From assembly GCF_019166065.1 (NCBI RefSeq), contig NZ_JAHTBN010000017.1, positions 1 to 64,000 of the forward strand: a stretch of DNA of 64,000 bases. The letters are read 5' to 3'. Origin of the DNA: Candidimonas humi (GTDB lineage Bacteria; Pseudomonadota; Gammaproteobacteria; Burkholderiales; Burkholderiaceae_B). The notes beneath the pieces were generated by a model. The model saw only the letters and a list, made by a program, of their open reading frames with translations. It ran no database searches and was not told the DNA's origin. Shown piece by piece: positions 24,882 through 32,729 of the stretch; within the stretch, counting starts at the first letter, position 1; each line of letters opens with the position of its first letter. The position numbers and the translations under genes were made by a program.

Positions 24882-25062
24882 ATAGCGACAGCGTTGCGGT
24901 TCCGCGAGGCAACGACAGGCATGGACGGGCAGCGGATATTCAAATAGCCCCAGCTGCGGCCATGGCTAGTGCTGCCGTCGCTAGCGTTCCAAGGCATCCG
25001 GCCCGCGACCGGGCCAAGTACCCCCGAAACGGCTATCCGCCAGATTCGTTGGCTATCGGCTG

Positions 25063-25965
25063 CTAAGCCGGCGTGCCGCTGTATGGCTCAGTCGGCACGA
25101 GCGCCAGCAGATTCTCCACTGCGGGTGCCAGTGGGCCGGACCGGTAAGCGACGCCCAAGGTGGCCCGCAAGTCCGTCTCTTTCAGCGGTACATAGCGCAC
25201 ATCGTCTATGCGCGCATGCTGCATGCAGGCCGGAACAATAGTTACGCCCAACGAACTGGCGACCAAATTGATGGTGGACGAAATTTGCGGTGCGTGCTGA
25301 ACGACTCTGGGGCTGAATCCCAGCGTTTCGCAGGCGGTAACTATCATGTCCGACAAACCGAAGCGCGTGGCGCGCGGGTAGAGCACAAAAGGCTCGTCCT
25401 TGAGCTGTTCCAGCCCCAGGGACTTGCGCCGCGCCAGCCTATGCTTGCGCGGCAATGCCACGACCATAGGCTCGGTGGAAATGAGGCTGAAGTGCACGTC
25501 CTCGTCCATGCCGATCGGAAGCCTGACGAACGCGATGTCTATGCGCCCCTGGCGCAGCAACTGCACGAGATGCACGGACCGATGTTCCTCCAGCGTAATG
25601 TCGACGCGGGGATAGCGGTCGCGATAACGCCGCAACGCCGTGGTGACTTCTGTACAGAACGAGGCCGACTCGGTGAACCCTACCCCGACGCGCCCCACCA
25701 GCCCTTGCGCGCTTTGCCGACATCGCGTTGCAGCCTTGCCCACGCGGTCCAGAATTTCCCTGGCGTCTTCCAGAAGCACACTACCCGCCTCGGTCAAGCG
25801 TACGTTGCCGGGCAGCCGATCGAACAGGCGCACGCCCAGTTCGCGCTCCAGCATTTTTATTTGATAGGTCAGCGGCGGCTGCGCGATGCCGATACGCTGT
25901 GCCGCTCTCGTGAAATGCAGTTCTTCCGCTGTCACGACGAAGTATCGAAGATGGCGTAAATCCAT
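25063..25965 (-). CDS. LysR-family transcriptional regulator
   Basis: A 300-residue regulator with an N-terminal winged helix (MDLRHLRYFVVTAEELHFTR, then AAQRIGIAQPPLTYQIKMLE) and LFDRLPGNVRLTEAGSVLLE. The effector domain includes VGRVGVGFTESASFCTEVTT and SSLGVTIVPACM. The sequence around the helix resembles the BenM/CatM group of aromatic-acid regulators. It is divergent from a Bug-MmgE/PrpD-oxidoreductase operon with a 108-bp spacer that contains two palindromes. It probably controls that operon and itself. Confidence 0.93.
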   Translation of the reverse strand: MDLRHLRYFVVTAEELHFTRAAQRIGIAQPPLTYQIKMLERELGVRLFDRLPGNVRLTEAGSVLLEDAREILDRVGKAATRCRQSAQGLVGRVGVGFTESASFCTEVTTALRRYRDRYPRVDITLEEHRSVHLVQLLRQGRIDIAFVRLPIGMDEDVHFSLISTEPMVVALPRKHRLARRKSLGLEQLKDEPFVLYPRATRFGLSDMIVTACETLGFSPRVVQHAPQISSTINLVASSLGVTIVPACMQHARIDDVRYVPLKETDLRATLGVAYRSGPLAPAVENLLALVPTEPYSGTPA

Positions 25966-26004
25966 AGGGTTGCCCCGCCATACAAATTATGTATTGTGAA
26001 TGAG

Positions 26005-26044
26005 CTGTCAATATATTAGACAGGCAAAAACTTTGTGTCTAGAC
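26005..26044. promoter_or_regulatory. Palindromes in the LysR/Bug divergent promoter region
   Basis: CTGTC-aatatatta-GACAG (26005-26023; 5-bp arms) is followed by the perfect octamer GTCTAGAC (26037-26044). The first has the T-N11-A form expected of LysR-type boxes and lies in an AT-rich tract. The TAGACT inside the second (26040-26045) matches the -10 box seen at 16362 and 18570, so it may be the -10 of the Bug gene. Confidence 0.5.
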
Positions 26045-26073
26045 TGCGTTTCCATCACAAGAGGAGACATCAA

Positions 26074-27123
26074 ATGAAAAACCGATCGATCGACGCAGCA
26101 GGCCGGAACCCCGTCATCGCGCAGGGCGTCGTGCCACGCCGACGGGCCATCCTGCAAGCGGCAGCCGCGGCGCTGACACTACCCGTGCAACCCCTGCTGT
26201 GGCAGCAAGCCGTCGCGGCGGAAACCTATCCGTCCCGACCCATACGCTTCGTCGTCGGTTTTCCCCCGGGGCAGACGACCGACATCATCGCTCGCGCTTA
26301 TGCCGCAGCCATGAGCGGTATCCTGAAGACCCCCATCATCGTCGACAACAAAGCCGGTGCCAATGGGATATTGGCGGCACAAGTCGTGAAAGCGGCCGAT
26401 CCGGACGGCTACACGCTGTTGTTCGGGACATCCGGCCAGATGGTGATCAATCCGGCGCTGTATGCCCATTTGAGCTACGACACGGCAAAAGACTTCGTGC
26501 CGGTAGCGCCGATCGCGCGCGGCCGCCTGTTCCTCGTAGTCAATAACGACTTGCCGGTACACTCGCTGCGTGATCTGCTGGCTTATGCCAAGGCGCACCC
26601 CGGAAAGCTGCGTTTCGGGTCCGGCGGAGTCGGGATCACATCGCACCTGGCGATGGAAATGCTGAAATCCGCCACCGGCCTGGATGCTTCCCACATTCCC
26701 TACAAAGGCTCGCCCGCAGCTCTGAATGCGCTGATCCGTGGAGATGTGCAGACCATGTTCGACTCGGGCGGATCGCTGCTGCCCCTGGTCAACTCAGGCA
26801 AGATACGCGCCATTGCCGTCTCGACCCTGGATCGATATCCGGGGCTTCCGAAACTGCCCACCGTGGCCGAACAAGGCGAGGCCGGCTTCCAGGTATACGC
26901 CTGGAATGCCGTGCTCGCCCCGCGTGGAACGTCCCCAGCGGTCGTGGACAAACTGCGCGGCGCATTCGCAGAAGCGGGCAAGGCCGGCGTGGTGCAAGCA
27001 TCGCTGAAAGCTGCCGCGCACGACCTGCTCCCGGTGAATGCCGCCGACTTGGGCAAGTTCATCCAAACCGAAATCGCTCGCTGGCACCAGGCGGTAGCCG
27101 CGGCGGGCATCAAACCCGAATAA
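26074..27123 (+). CDS. Bug-family (TctC) substrate-binding protein
   Basis: A 349-residue receptor with a twin-arginine-like leader (PRRRAILQAAAAALTLPVQP) ending QQAVAAETYPSRP. Hallmarks are IRFVVGFPPGQTTDIIARAY, PIIVDNKAGANGILAAQVVK, FGSGGVGITSHLAMEML, IPYKGSPAALNALIRGDVQT and LPKLPTVAEQGE. The ATG at 26074 is set by GAGGAGACATCAA. It is 4 bp upstream of MmgE/PrpD, so the two are probably co-translated. It presumably imports the substrate of that pathway, a short branched or tricarboxylic acid. Confidence 0.92.
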   Translation: MKNRSIDAAGRNPVIAQGVVPRRRAILQAAAAALTLPVQPLLWQQAVAAETYPSRPIRFVVGFPPGQTTDIIARAYAAAMSGILKTPIIVDNKAGANGILAAQVVKAADPDGYTLLFGTSGQMVINPALYAHLSYDTAKDFVPVAPIARGRLFLVVNNDLPVHSLRDLLAYAKAHPGKLRFGSGGVGITSHLAMEMLKSATGLDASHIPYKGSPAALNALIRGDVQTMFDSGGSLLPLVNSGKIRAIAVSTLDRYPGLPKLPTVAEQGEAGFQVYAWNAVLAPRGTSPAVVDKLRGAFAEAGKAGVVQASLKAAAHDLLPVNAADLGKFIQTEIARWHQAVAAAGIKPE

Positions 27124-27127
27124 ATCC

Positions 27128-28570
27128 ATGAACCCAGTTGCTCATTCATCCATTGCTTCAAAACCTTACGACCAGGGCCAGCCCTGCGCGGAGGGCGACG
27201 CAGAGCCCACGCGCCGCCTGGCCACATTCGCCGCAGGCTTGAACTTCGAAGATATTCCGGCCTGGCTGGTAGAACGCATTCGCCTGCATGTCCTGGACGG
27301 CATCGGCGTATGCCTGCATGGCGCCCGCCTGCCCTGGACGAGATACGTTGCGGACATGGTCCTCGGCGAAGGCGGAAACCCGGTGGCCTCCCTATGGGGA
27401 TACGGTGGCGAAACGCGCGCACGAACCTCGGTGACCCAGGCAGTGCTGGTCAATTGCACCGCTGGCCATGCATTCGAGATGGACGATATCCACAAAGAAT
27501 CTGTTCTTCATCCAAACTCATTGGCCGTGCCGGTAGCCTTCGCATTGGCGCAGGCCTTGCCGGGCATAACCGGGCGCGATATCACGACCGCCATCGTCTC
27601 CGGTTATGAAGTCGGCGCCCGGGTGGGCAACGCCGCTACGACAGCCCTGTTCCTGAACGGCTTTCATCCGCAAGGCGTCACAGGCACATTCGTCGCCGCC
27701 GCGACGGCGGGACGCTTGCTGGGGCTGGATCCACAGGCCATGCAGCATGCGCTGGGCATCGCCGGCTCCATGGGGGCCGGCCTGATGGCCGCCCAGGAGG
27801 GCGCCATGGTCAAGCGCCTGCACGCGGGCCGTGCCGGACAGAGCGGCGTCTATGCGGCTTTACTGGCAAAGCGAGGATTCACCGGCATTGAAAACATTCT
27901 GGAAGCCGACTATGGCGGCTTCCTCAGCGCCTTCGCGCGCACCCCGCATATGGAGCGCCTGCTCGAGGGCCTGGGCACGCAATGGGAGGCCGGCAAGGTC
28001 GGCTTCAAGATGTACCCCAATGTCACGAGCATGCACGCGGCGCTGGATGCCTTTCGCCAGCTCCAACTGGAACACGGGCTGCAAGCCGCAGATATCGACC
28101 GTATTGCGGTAGGATGCGGACATATGACCTATGTGCACGTTGCATGGCCTTACCGGCCCACCAGCGTCACGGCGGCTCAAATGAATCTGTTTTACGGGCT
28201 CGCGGTCATGGCGTTGCGCGGCAGCTTGACGGTCGACGACTATGATGCGGATCACATAGACGCCCCGGACGTGATGGAGTTCATGCAGCGCATTCACCCT
28301 TTCGAAGACGAACGCATCGAGAATCGCGGCCCTGCCTTCCGCCACGCCGCCACGGTGCGCGTCCACACGCGTTCGGGTATGGTGTTGTCCAAAGATGTCT
28401 GGGAACGCCGCGGCAGCCCGGAAAATCCGGTGAGCAGCCAGGAAGTAGAGGAAAAATTCTTCGCCAACGTGGCACATCGAATTCCCGACGGCGCGGCGCG
28501 ACGCATTACTGCCCTTGCCGGACGGCTCGACTCGCTGGCGGCGATCGACGAGCTCACCTCTCTGCTATAA
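27128..28570 (+). CDS. MmgE/PrpD-family protein (2-methylcitrate dehydratase-like)
   Basis: A 480-residue enzyme of the MmgE/PrpD family, which includes 2-methylcitrate dehydratase and cis-aconitate decarboxylase. Hallmarks are RIRLHVLDGIGVCLHGARLP, CTAGHAFEMDDIHKESVLHP, VSGYEVGARVGNAATTALFL, GFHPQGVTGTFVAAATAGRL, MVKRLHAGRAGQSGVYAALL and VGFKMYPNVTSMHAALDA. The length is normal and the frame is intact. With a Bug receptor upstream and an oxidoreductase downstream it belongs to a catabolic operon. There are no methylcitrate synthase or lyase genes nearby, so the substrate is probably not 2-methylcitrate. Confidence 0.92.
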   Translation: MNPVAHSSIASKPYDQGQPCAEGDAEPTRRLATFAAGLNFEDIPAWLVERIRLHVLDGIGVCLHGARLPWTRYVADMVLGEGGNPVASLWGYGGETRARTSVTQAVLVNCTAGHAFEMDDIHKESVLHPNSLAVPVAFALAQALPGITGRDITTAIVSGYEVGARVGNAATTALFLNGFHPQGVTGTFVAAATAGRLLGLDPQAMQHALGIAGSMGAGLMAAQEGAMVKRLHAGRAGQSGVYAALLAKRGFTGIENILEADYGGFLSAFARTPHMERLLEGLGTQWEAGKVGFKMYPNVTSMHAALDAFRQLQLEHGLQAADIDRIAVGCGHMTYVHVAWPYRPTSVTAAQMNLFYGLAVMALRGSLTVDDYDADHIDAPDVMEFMQRIHPFEDERIENRGPAFRHAATVRVHTRSGMVLSKDVWERRGSPENPVSSQEVEEKFFANVAHRIPDGAARRITALAGRLDSLAAIDELTSLL

Positions 28571-28590
28571 GTTCTCCCGGGAATGACGAT

Positions 28591-29604
28591 ATGACACGAA
28601 ATCCGGCACGGACCATGCGGGCCATCACCATCGAAGGCTACGGCGGTCCCGAAGCCGTCCGGCTGCGCCGCGACGCCCCGGTCCCCGTGGCCCGCGCCGG
28701 AGAGGTGCTGGTAAAAGTGGCCTGCGCCGGGATCAATTTCATGGACATCCATACCCGGCAGGGGAAATATATCGACTCGCGCATCTATGCGGTGCGGGCG
28801 CCCTGCACGCTGGGCATGGAAGGCGCGGGAGTGATCGTGGAAACCGGGCCCGGCGTGACGCGCCTGGCCGTCGGGCAACGGGTCGCCTGGTGCATCGCTT
28901 GGGGCGGCTTCGCCGAATATGTCGCCATCCCCGCGCGCCTGGCCGCCAGCATTCCGGACGAGATCGGCTTCGACACTGCGGCTTCGGCGATGTTCCCGGG
29001 ATGCACGGCGCATTACCTGATCCATGACGTTGCCGAACTGACAGCCGACAGCACCTGCCTGATTCATGCGGCCTCGGGCGGCATCGGGCAGATCCTGATC
29101 CAGATGGCCAGACGTATCGGTGCCACCGTCTACGCCACGGCCAGCACCGGGGAAAAGCGCGCCATCGCGCTGCGGCGCGGCGCGCACGCCGCCCTGCCCT
29201 ATGACGACGGGGGCTTTGCCGAAAAAGTGCGAGCGCTTACCGGCGGCAAAGGCGTCGATGTCGTGTTCGACTCATTGGGCAAGGCTACCCTGCGCGACAG
29301 CATGCGCGCCACCCGCACCCGCGGCCTGCTGATCAACTACGGCAACGTGTCGGGCTCGGTCAAGGATCTCGATCCGTACGAACTGGGCGAAGCGGGCTCG
29401 CTGTTCCTGACGCGGCCGCGCCTGGCCGATCACATGGCCGATGCCGAGTCCGTGCAAAGACGCGCGGACGCAGTGTTCGGCGCGATTCTCGACGGCAGCC
29501 TGGAAATCGAAATCGCGGAACGCTGCGCCCTCGAGGATATCGCCGCGGTTCATGCGCGCATCGAGGCGCGAGAACAAATCGGCAAGGCCGTGGCCTGGCT
29601 TTGA
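28591..29604 (+). CDS. Zinc-independent quinone oxidoreductase (MDR superfamily)
   Basis: A 337-residue NADPH-type quinone oxidoreductase of the medium-chain dehydrogenase superfamily. It has MRAITIEGYGGPEAVRLRRD at the start, GINFMDIHTRQGKY, TLGMEGAGVIVETGPGVTRL, the nucleotide-binding LIHAASGGIGQILIQMARR and KGVDVVFDSLGKATLRDSM. The catalytic zinc ligands of alcohol dehydrogenases are absent, as in quinone oxidoreductases. The start could be 28591 or 28615 (MRAITIEG). It follows MmgE/PrpD by 20 bp and is convergent with the ArsR-type gene. Confidence 0.9.
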   Translation: MTRNPARTMRAITIEGYGGPEAVRLRRDAPVPVARAGEVLVKVACAGINFMDIHTRQGKYIDSRIYAVRAPCTLGMEGAGVIVETGPGVTRLAVGQRVAWCIAWGGFAEYVAIPARLAASIPDEIGFDTAASAMFPGCTAHYLIHDVAELTADSTCLIHAASGGIGQILIQMARRIGATVYATASTGEKRAIALRRGAHAALPYDDGGFAEKVRALTGGKGVDVVFDSLGKATLRDSMRATRTRGLLINYGNVSGSVKDLDPYELGEAGSLFLTRPRLADHMADAESVQRRADAVFGAILDGSLEIEIAERCALEDIAAVHARIEAREQIGKAVAWL

Positions 29605-29612
29605 TCCCCGAT

Positions 29613-30323
29613 TCAAGCCTCGGATACAGACTGCACGGCCCGTTCGTCCACCCCCAGCTGTTGCCGCAGGCCTTCCCACCCCGCCGGGGTCACCTGCACC
29701 AAGCGCGAAGAGCGCGAGCGGCGTAGCCAGCCGCTGCGGCACATGGCAGCCATGAATTGCACCCCGAGCGGGCCGGCCAGGTGATGCGAGCGTTCGGTCC
29801 AATCCAGGCACTGCCGGGCAATGCCGCGCCGTGTCGGTTTCAGGCTGGACACATCCACGCCCACGGAGCCGAACCAGGCGCGGCCTCGGTCGGTCACCTC
29901 GTACAGCTTGTCCTCGCCCGGAACCAGGTAGCGATGCTCGACCAGGGCGCGCGTCACCGCCACGCCCAGGCGCCCCGCCAGATGGTCGTAGCAGCAGCGC
30001 GCCTCGTGTAGTTCCCGTGCCTGGCGGCTCAGGGGCTTGCGGCGCACGGCGGGCCTGATCGAGGCCAGTTGCTCCAGGGCCTGAGCGATCTGCGGGCCCG
30101 CCAGCCGGTAATAGCGGTGACGCCCTTCTTTTTCGCAAAGGACCATGCCGCCGTCCATGAGCTTGGACAGATGCGCGCTGGCAGTCTGCGCCGTGACGCC
30201 GGCCGAGTAGGCCAGCTCGCCCGCCGGGCGCGCGCGGCCGTCCATCAGGGACAGCAGCATCGCTGCGCGGGTGGGGTCGGCGATCAGGAACGCCACGGAA
30301 GATATATTGGGCAGGCTGTCCAT
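29613..30323 (-). CDS. ArsR-type winged-helix regulator with C-terminal extension
   Basis: A 236-residue regulator. The N-terminal winged helix includes SVAFLIADPTRAAMLLSLMD, ELAYSAGVTAQTASAHLSKL and GMVLCEKEGRHRYYRLAGPQ, typical ArsR-family features. The C-terminal ~130 residues (ARELHEARCCYDHLAGRLG and TERSHHLAGPLGVQFMAAM) match a group of longer ArsR-like proteins that often neighbour exporters. The cysteines and histidines in RCCYDHLAG are possible ligand contacts, but no classical metal site is clear. The ATG at 30323 is chosen; the ORF extends further upstream without an ATG of that kind. It is divergent from the MFS gene, with inverted repeats between them. Confidence 0.88.
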   Translation of the reverse strand: MDSLPNISSVAFLIADPTRAAMLLSLMDGRARPAGELAYSAGVTAQTASAHLSKLMDGGMVLCEKEGRHRYYRLAGPQIAQALEQLASIRPAVRRKPLSRQARELHEARCCYDHLAGRLGVAVTRALVEHRYLVPGEDKLYEVTDRGRAWFGSVGVDVSSLKPTRRGIARQCLDWTERSHHLAGPLGVQFMAAMCRSGWLRRSRSSRLVQVTPAGWEGLRQQLGVDERAVQSVSEA

Positions 30324-30340
30324 GTTCTGGGCTCCGTATC

Positions 30341-30409
30341 GGCTGTAAATCAGCCATCTGTATCTTACGCCGCGGTGGGCGCCGAATGCTTCGACACGCG
30401 GCGAAGCAT
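30341..30409. promoter_or_regulatory. Inverted repeats in the ArsR/MFS divergent spacer
   Basis: Two perfect inverted repeats lie in the 116-bp spacer: GGCTG-taaat-CAGCC (30341-30355) just upstream of the regulator ATG, and ATGCTTCG-acacgcgg-CGAAGCAT (30386-30393 and 30402-30409) upstream of the exporter. Either could be the ArsR-type operator. Confidence 0.5.
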
Positions 30410-30439
30410 CGCCGCGGCAAGCCGGCATACAGTGGCGCC

Positions 30440-31879
30440 ATGAACTCGCAAGACACCTGTACGCCCGACACCCCCGCCGCCACGCTCGGCACACCTTCCG
30501 GCCGGGAGCCGGGCTCCGGCATCCACCCCGTCCACCCGGCGCGAGAATCTCGAATCCTGGTGCTCGCGGCACTCTGCCTGGCCGTGCTGGTCGCCCAGAT
30601 CGACACCGCGGTCGTCAACCTGGGGATGAACCCCATGGCGGTGTATTTCAAGGTCGACGTGCGAGCCATGCAGTGGGTGGCCGACGCCTACAACCTGGTC
30701 TATGCCGTGATGCTGCTGACGGGCGGCCTGCTGGCCGACCTGTATGGCCGCAGGAAGGTATTCGTGGCGGGCGCAGCCCTGTTCACGGCGGCATCGGTGC
30801 TGTGCGGCTGCGCCACAAGCATGGCTCCGCTCGTGGCCGGCCGGGCCCTGGCCGGCATGGGGGCGGCGCTGATGATTCCAGCCTCGCTGGCCATCTTGCG
30901 CGTCGTATGGCACGACGAAACCGAACGGGCGCGGGCGCTGGGCATCTGGTCGGGATGCAACGGGCTGGCTTTCGCGATAGCGCCCGCGCTGGGCGGCCTG
31001 GCGATCGCCTGGATGGGATGGCGCAGCATCTTTTTTCTGGTCGTTCCGGTGGGCACCGGCGCCATTGCATTGGCGCTGCGCGCCGTGCCCGAGTCATCCG
31101 CTCCGCAGGGCCGGCGTTTCGACCTTGCCGCACAGATGCTAAGTGCGGCAGCGCTCGGCATGCTGGCCCTGTCCGCCATCGAGGCTAGCCACAACCGTGC
31201 GCTGGCCTGGGGCTCATTGGCAATATCGGTGCTGGCCGGCGCATGCTTCATCCGCGTCGAGGCCACGCGCGGCGCGTCGGCCATGGTGCCGCTGCGCATA
31301 TTCCGCCAACCGGTATTTCGCGGCGCGATCGCGGCGACCTCGGGCATGACATTCGGCATGTATGGCTTGCTGTTCCTGCTGCCCATGACCTGGCAGGCCA
31401 CGCACACGCTGGACGCCATGCAGGCCGGGCTGGCGTTGATGCCCATGGCCCTGGCTTTCGTGCTGGTCTCTTCCTGGACGGGGAGACTGGCGGAAATCAT
31501 AGGCACACATATTCTTACCTGCGGCGGAGTAGCGATCATCGGTGCCGGGCTGTTGGCCGTCGGAGCCAGCGCGGGCAGCTCGTCCGTGCTGCTTGCCCAG
31601 GCCGGCCTGCTGATGGCCGGCATAGGCATGGGGCTGGCGACCGGCCCGCTGATGGGCGCGGCCATCGGCGCAGTTCCGGCCGCGCAATCCGGGATTGCCT
31701 CGGCGCTGATCAATGTGGCCAGGATGGCTGGCGCCACGCTAGGCGTGGCCGTGCTGGGCGCGATCTATGCGGCCGCGGCCGATGCGACACAAGGGCTGCG
31801 GCTGGCGATGTATGTGGGCGGCTGCGCACAGCTCGCCTGCGCCCTGGCGGCATGGCCGGCCATCCGCGCCGGCCGCTAG
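30440..31879 (+). CDS. MFS drug exporter, DHA2 (EmrB/QacA) type
   Basis: A 479-residue inner-membrane exporter with about 14 helices. It has LAVLVAQIDTAVVNLGMNPM (motif D1-like), QWVADAYNLVYAVMLLTGGL, LADLYGRRKVFVAGAALFTA (motif A), GRALAGMGAALMIPASLAIL (motif C region) and IAPALGGLAIAWMGWRSIFF. These phrases identify the DHA2 family. The ATG at 30440 is used because the upstream 18 residues lie in the operator region. Its expression is probably controlled by the divergent ArsR-type gene. The stop codon TAG at 31877-31879 overlaps the start of a MITE-like element. Confidence 0.92.
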   Translation: MNSQDTCTPDTPAATLGTPSGREPGSGIHPVHPARESRILVLAALCLAVLVAQIDTAVVNLGMNPMAVYFKVDVRAMQWVADAYNLVYAVMLLTGGLLADLYGRRKVFVAGAALFTAASVLCGCATSMAPLVAGRALAGMGAALMIPASLAILRVVWHDETERARALGIWSGCNGLAFAIAPALGGLAIAWMGWRSIFFLVVPVGTGAIALALRAVPESSAPQGRRFDLAAQMLSAAALGMLALSAIEASHNRALAWGSLAISVLAGACFIRVEATRGASAMVPLRIFRQPVFRGAIAATSGMTFGMYGLLFLLPMTWQATHTLDAMQAGLALMPMALAFVLVSSWTGRLAEIIGTHILTCGGVAIIGAGLLAVGASAGSSSVLLAQAGLLMAGIGMGLATGPLMGAAIGAVPAAQSGIASALINVARMAGATLGVAVLGAIYAAAADATQGLRLAMYVGGCAQLACALAAWPAIRAGR

Positions 31880-32121
31880 TGCCGTGTCTCAGAAGTTCGC
31901 ACCCATGAAATTGCGCCTTCGCGCGCAGGCCGGCGTTGCAAGCCTTGCAGGCCGCGCTGGGCCAGAGGCCCAGCCCTGCGCCAGGCACGGGCAGTCCGCA
32001 GGGACTGTCCGTGTCCGGGCTCAGCCTCGCGATAGTTACGACTATCGCTGTGGTTTGCGCCTTGCCCTGCACACGAATCCGTCAATTTCATTATGAGCAC
32101 GAACTTCTGAGACACGACACT
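31878..32121. mobile_element. Second MITE-like element (244 bp)
   Basis: The left end (31878-31899) and the right end (32100-32121) form an inverted repeat with 21 of 22 matches; the shared core is GTGTCTCAGAAGTTCG. ATGAAATTG recurs in inverted order a little further in. The interior has hairpins (for example GGGCC-aga-GGCCC and GGCAGTCC/GGACTGTCC) and no gene. It starts within the MFS stop codon. Sequence and arm differ from the element in the hyf operon, so it is a separate family. No clear target duplication is seen. Confidence 0.65.
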
Positions 32122-32174
32122 GCCCGGGGAAAGGATTTCCCGGCCTCGGGCGCCCCCGAGGAGCCCTTGCAACG

Positions 32175-32444
32175 TCACAGGGCCTGCAAAAACTGCGGCA
32201 TCCAGTGCACGATCAGGGACAAAACGCCGCCGGCGATGGCCGCTGCGGCGTCCAGCAGGTCGACCTTGCGATGCATCACCCCATCGTGAACTTCTTTCAG
32301 GATGGCCGCCATCACTACGACACCAAAGGCCACGGCCGGGCCTTCCGGCATGAGGTAAGCGGACAACAGGGCGCCGGCCAGGAAATGCGCGAGCTTGACG
32401 ATATGGGTAGCCAAGAAGCTACGAACGCGAGCGAGCCAAACCAT
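32175..32444 (-). CDS. Small membrane protein (89 residues)
   Basis: A hydrophobic protein with about two or three membrane segments (IVKLAHFLAGALLSAYLMP, AVAFGVVVMAAILKEVHDG and DLLDAAAAIAGGVLSLIVHW). Between the segments is the charged stretch KEVHDGVMHRKVD. I do not assign a function; proteins of this shape are sometimes annotated as periplasmic or phage-associated small membrane proteins. A GGAAT sequence lies a little far upstream for a ribosome-binding site. The 285-bp spacer up to 32730 holds no other gene. Confidence 0.6.
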   Translation of the reverse strand: MVWLARVRSFLATHIVKLAHFLAGALLSAYLMPEGPAVAFGVVVMAAILKEVHDGVMHRKVDLLDAAAAIAGGVLSLIVHWMPQFLQAL

Positions 32445-32729
32445 GAGTATGCTGATTCCTTCTGCGCAATTCGACTGGTTGTTCGCCCGGGCGTCTGCAA
32501 GCAGAGATAAAAAGTCTCGAAACTGAGTGGAAAATGAGTCAGTCCAGCACTAAAAATATCTAAATATTACAGCACCGGGAGACTCGATTATAAGGGCGGA
32601 GTCCCGCCCTGCATCCACCGCCAGTGCCGGTATCAGTATGGGGGCCGGTCCATGACCGGTTTGAAGTAGCGGCCCCGATGAACACCGATGGCCGCCCCGC
32701 CATCGAAAACGGCGTAGGCCGCAGGCGCG

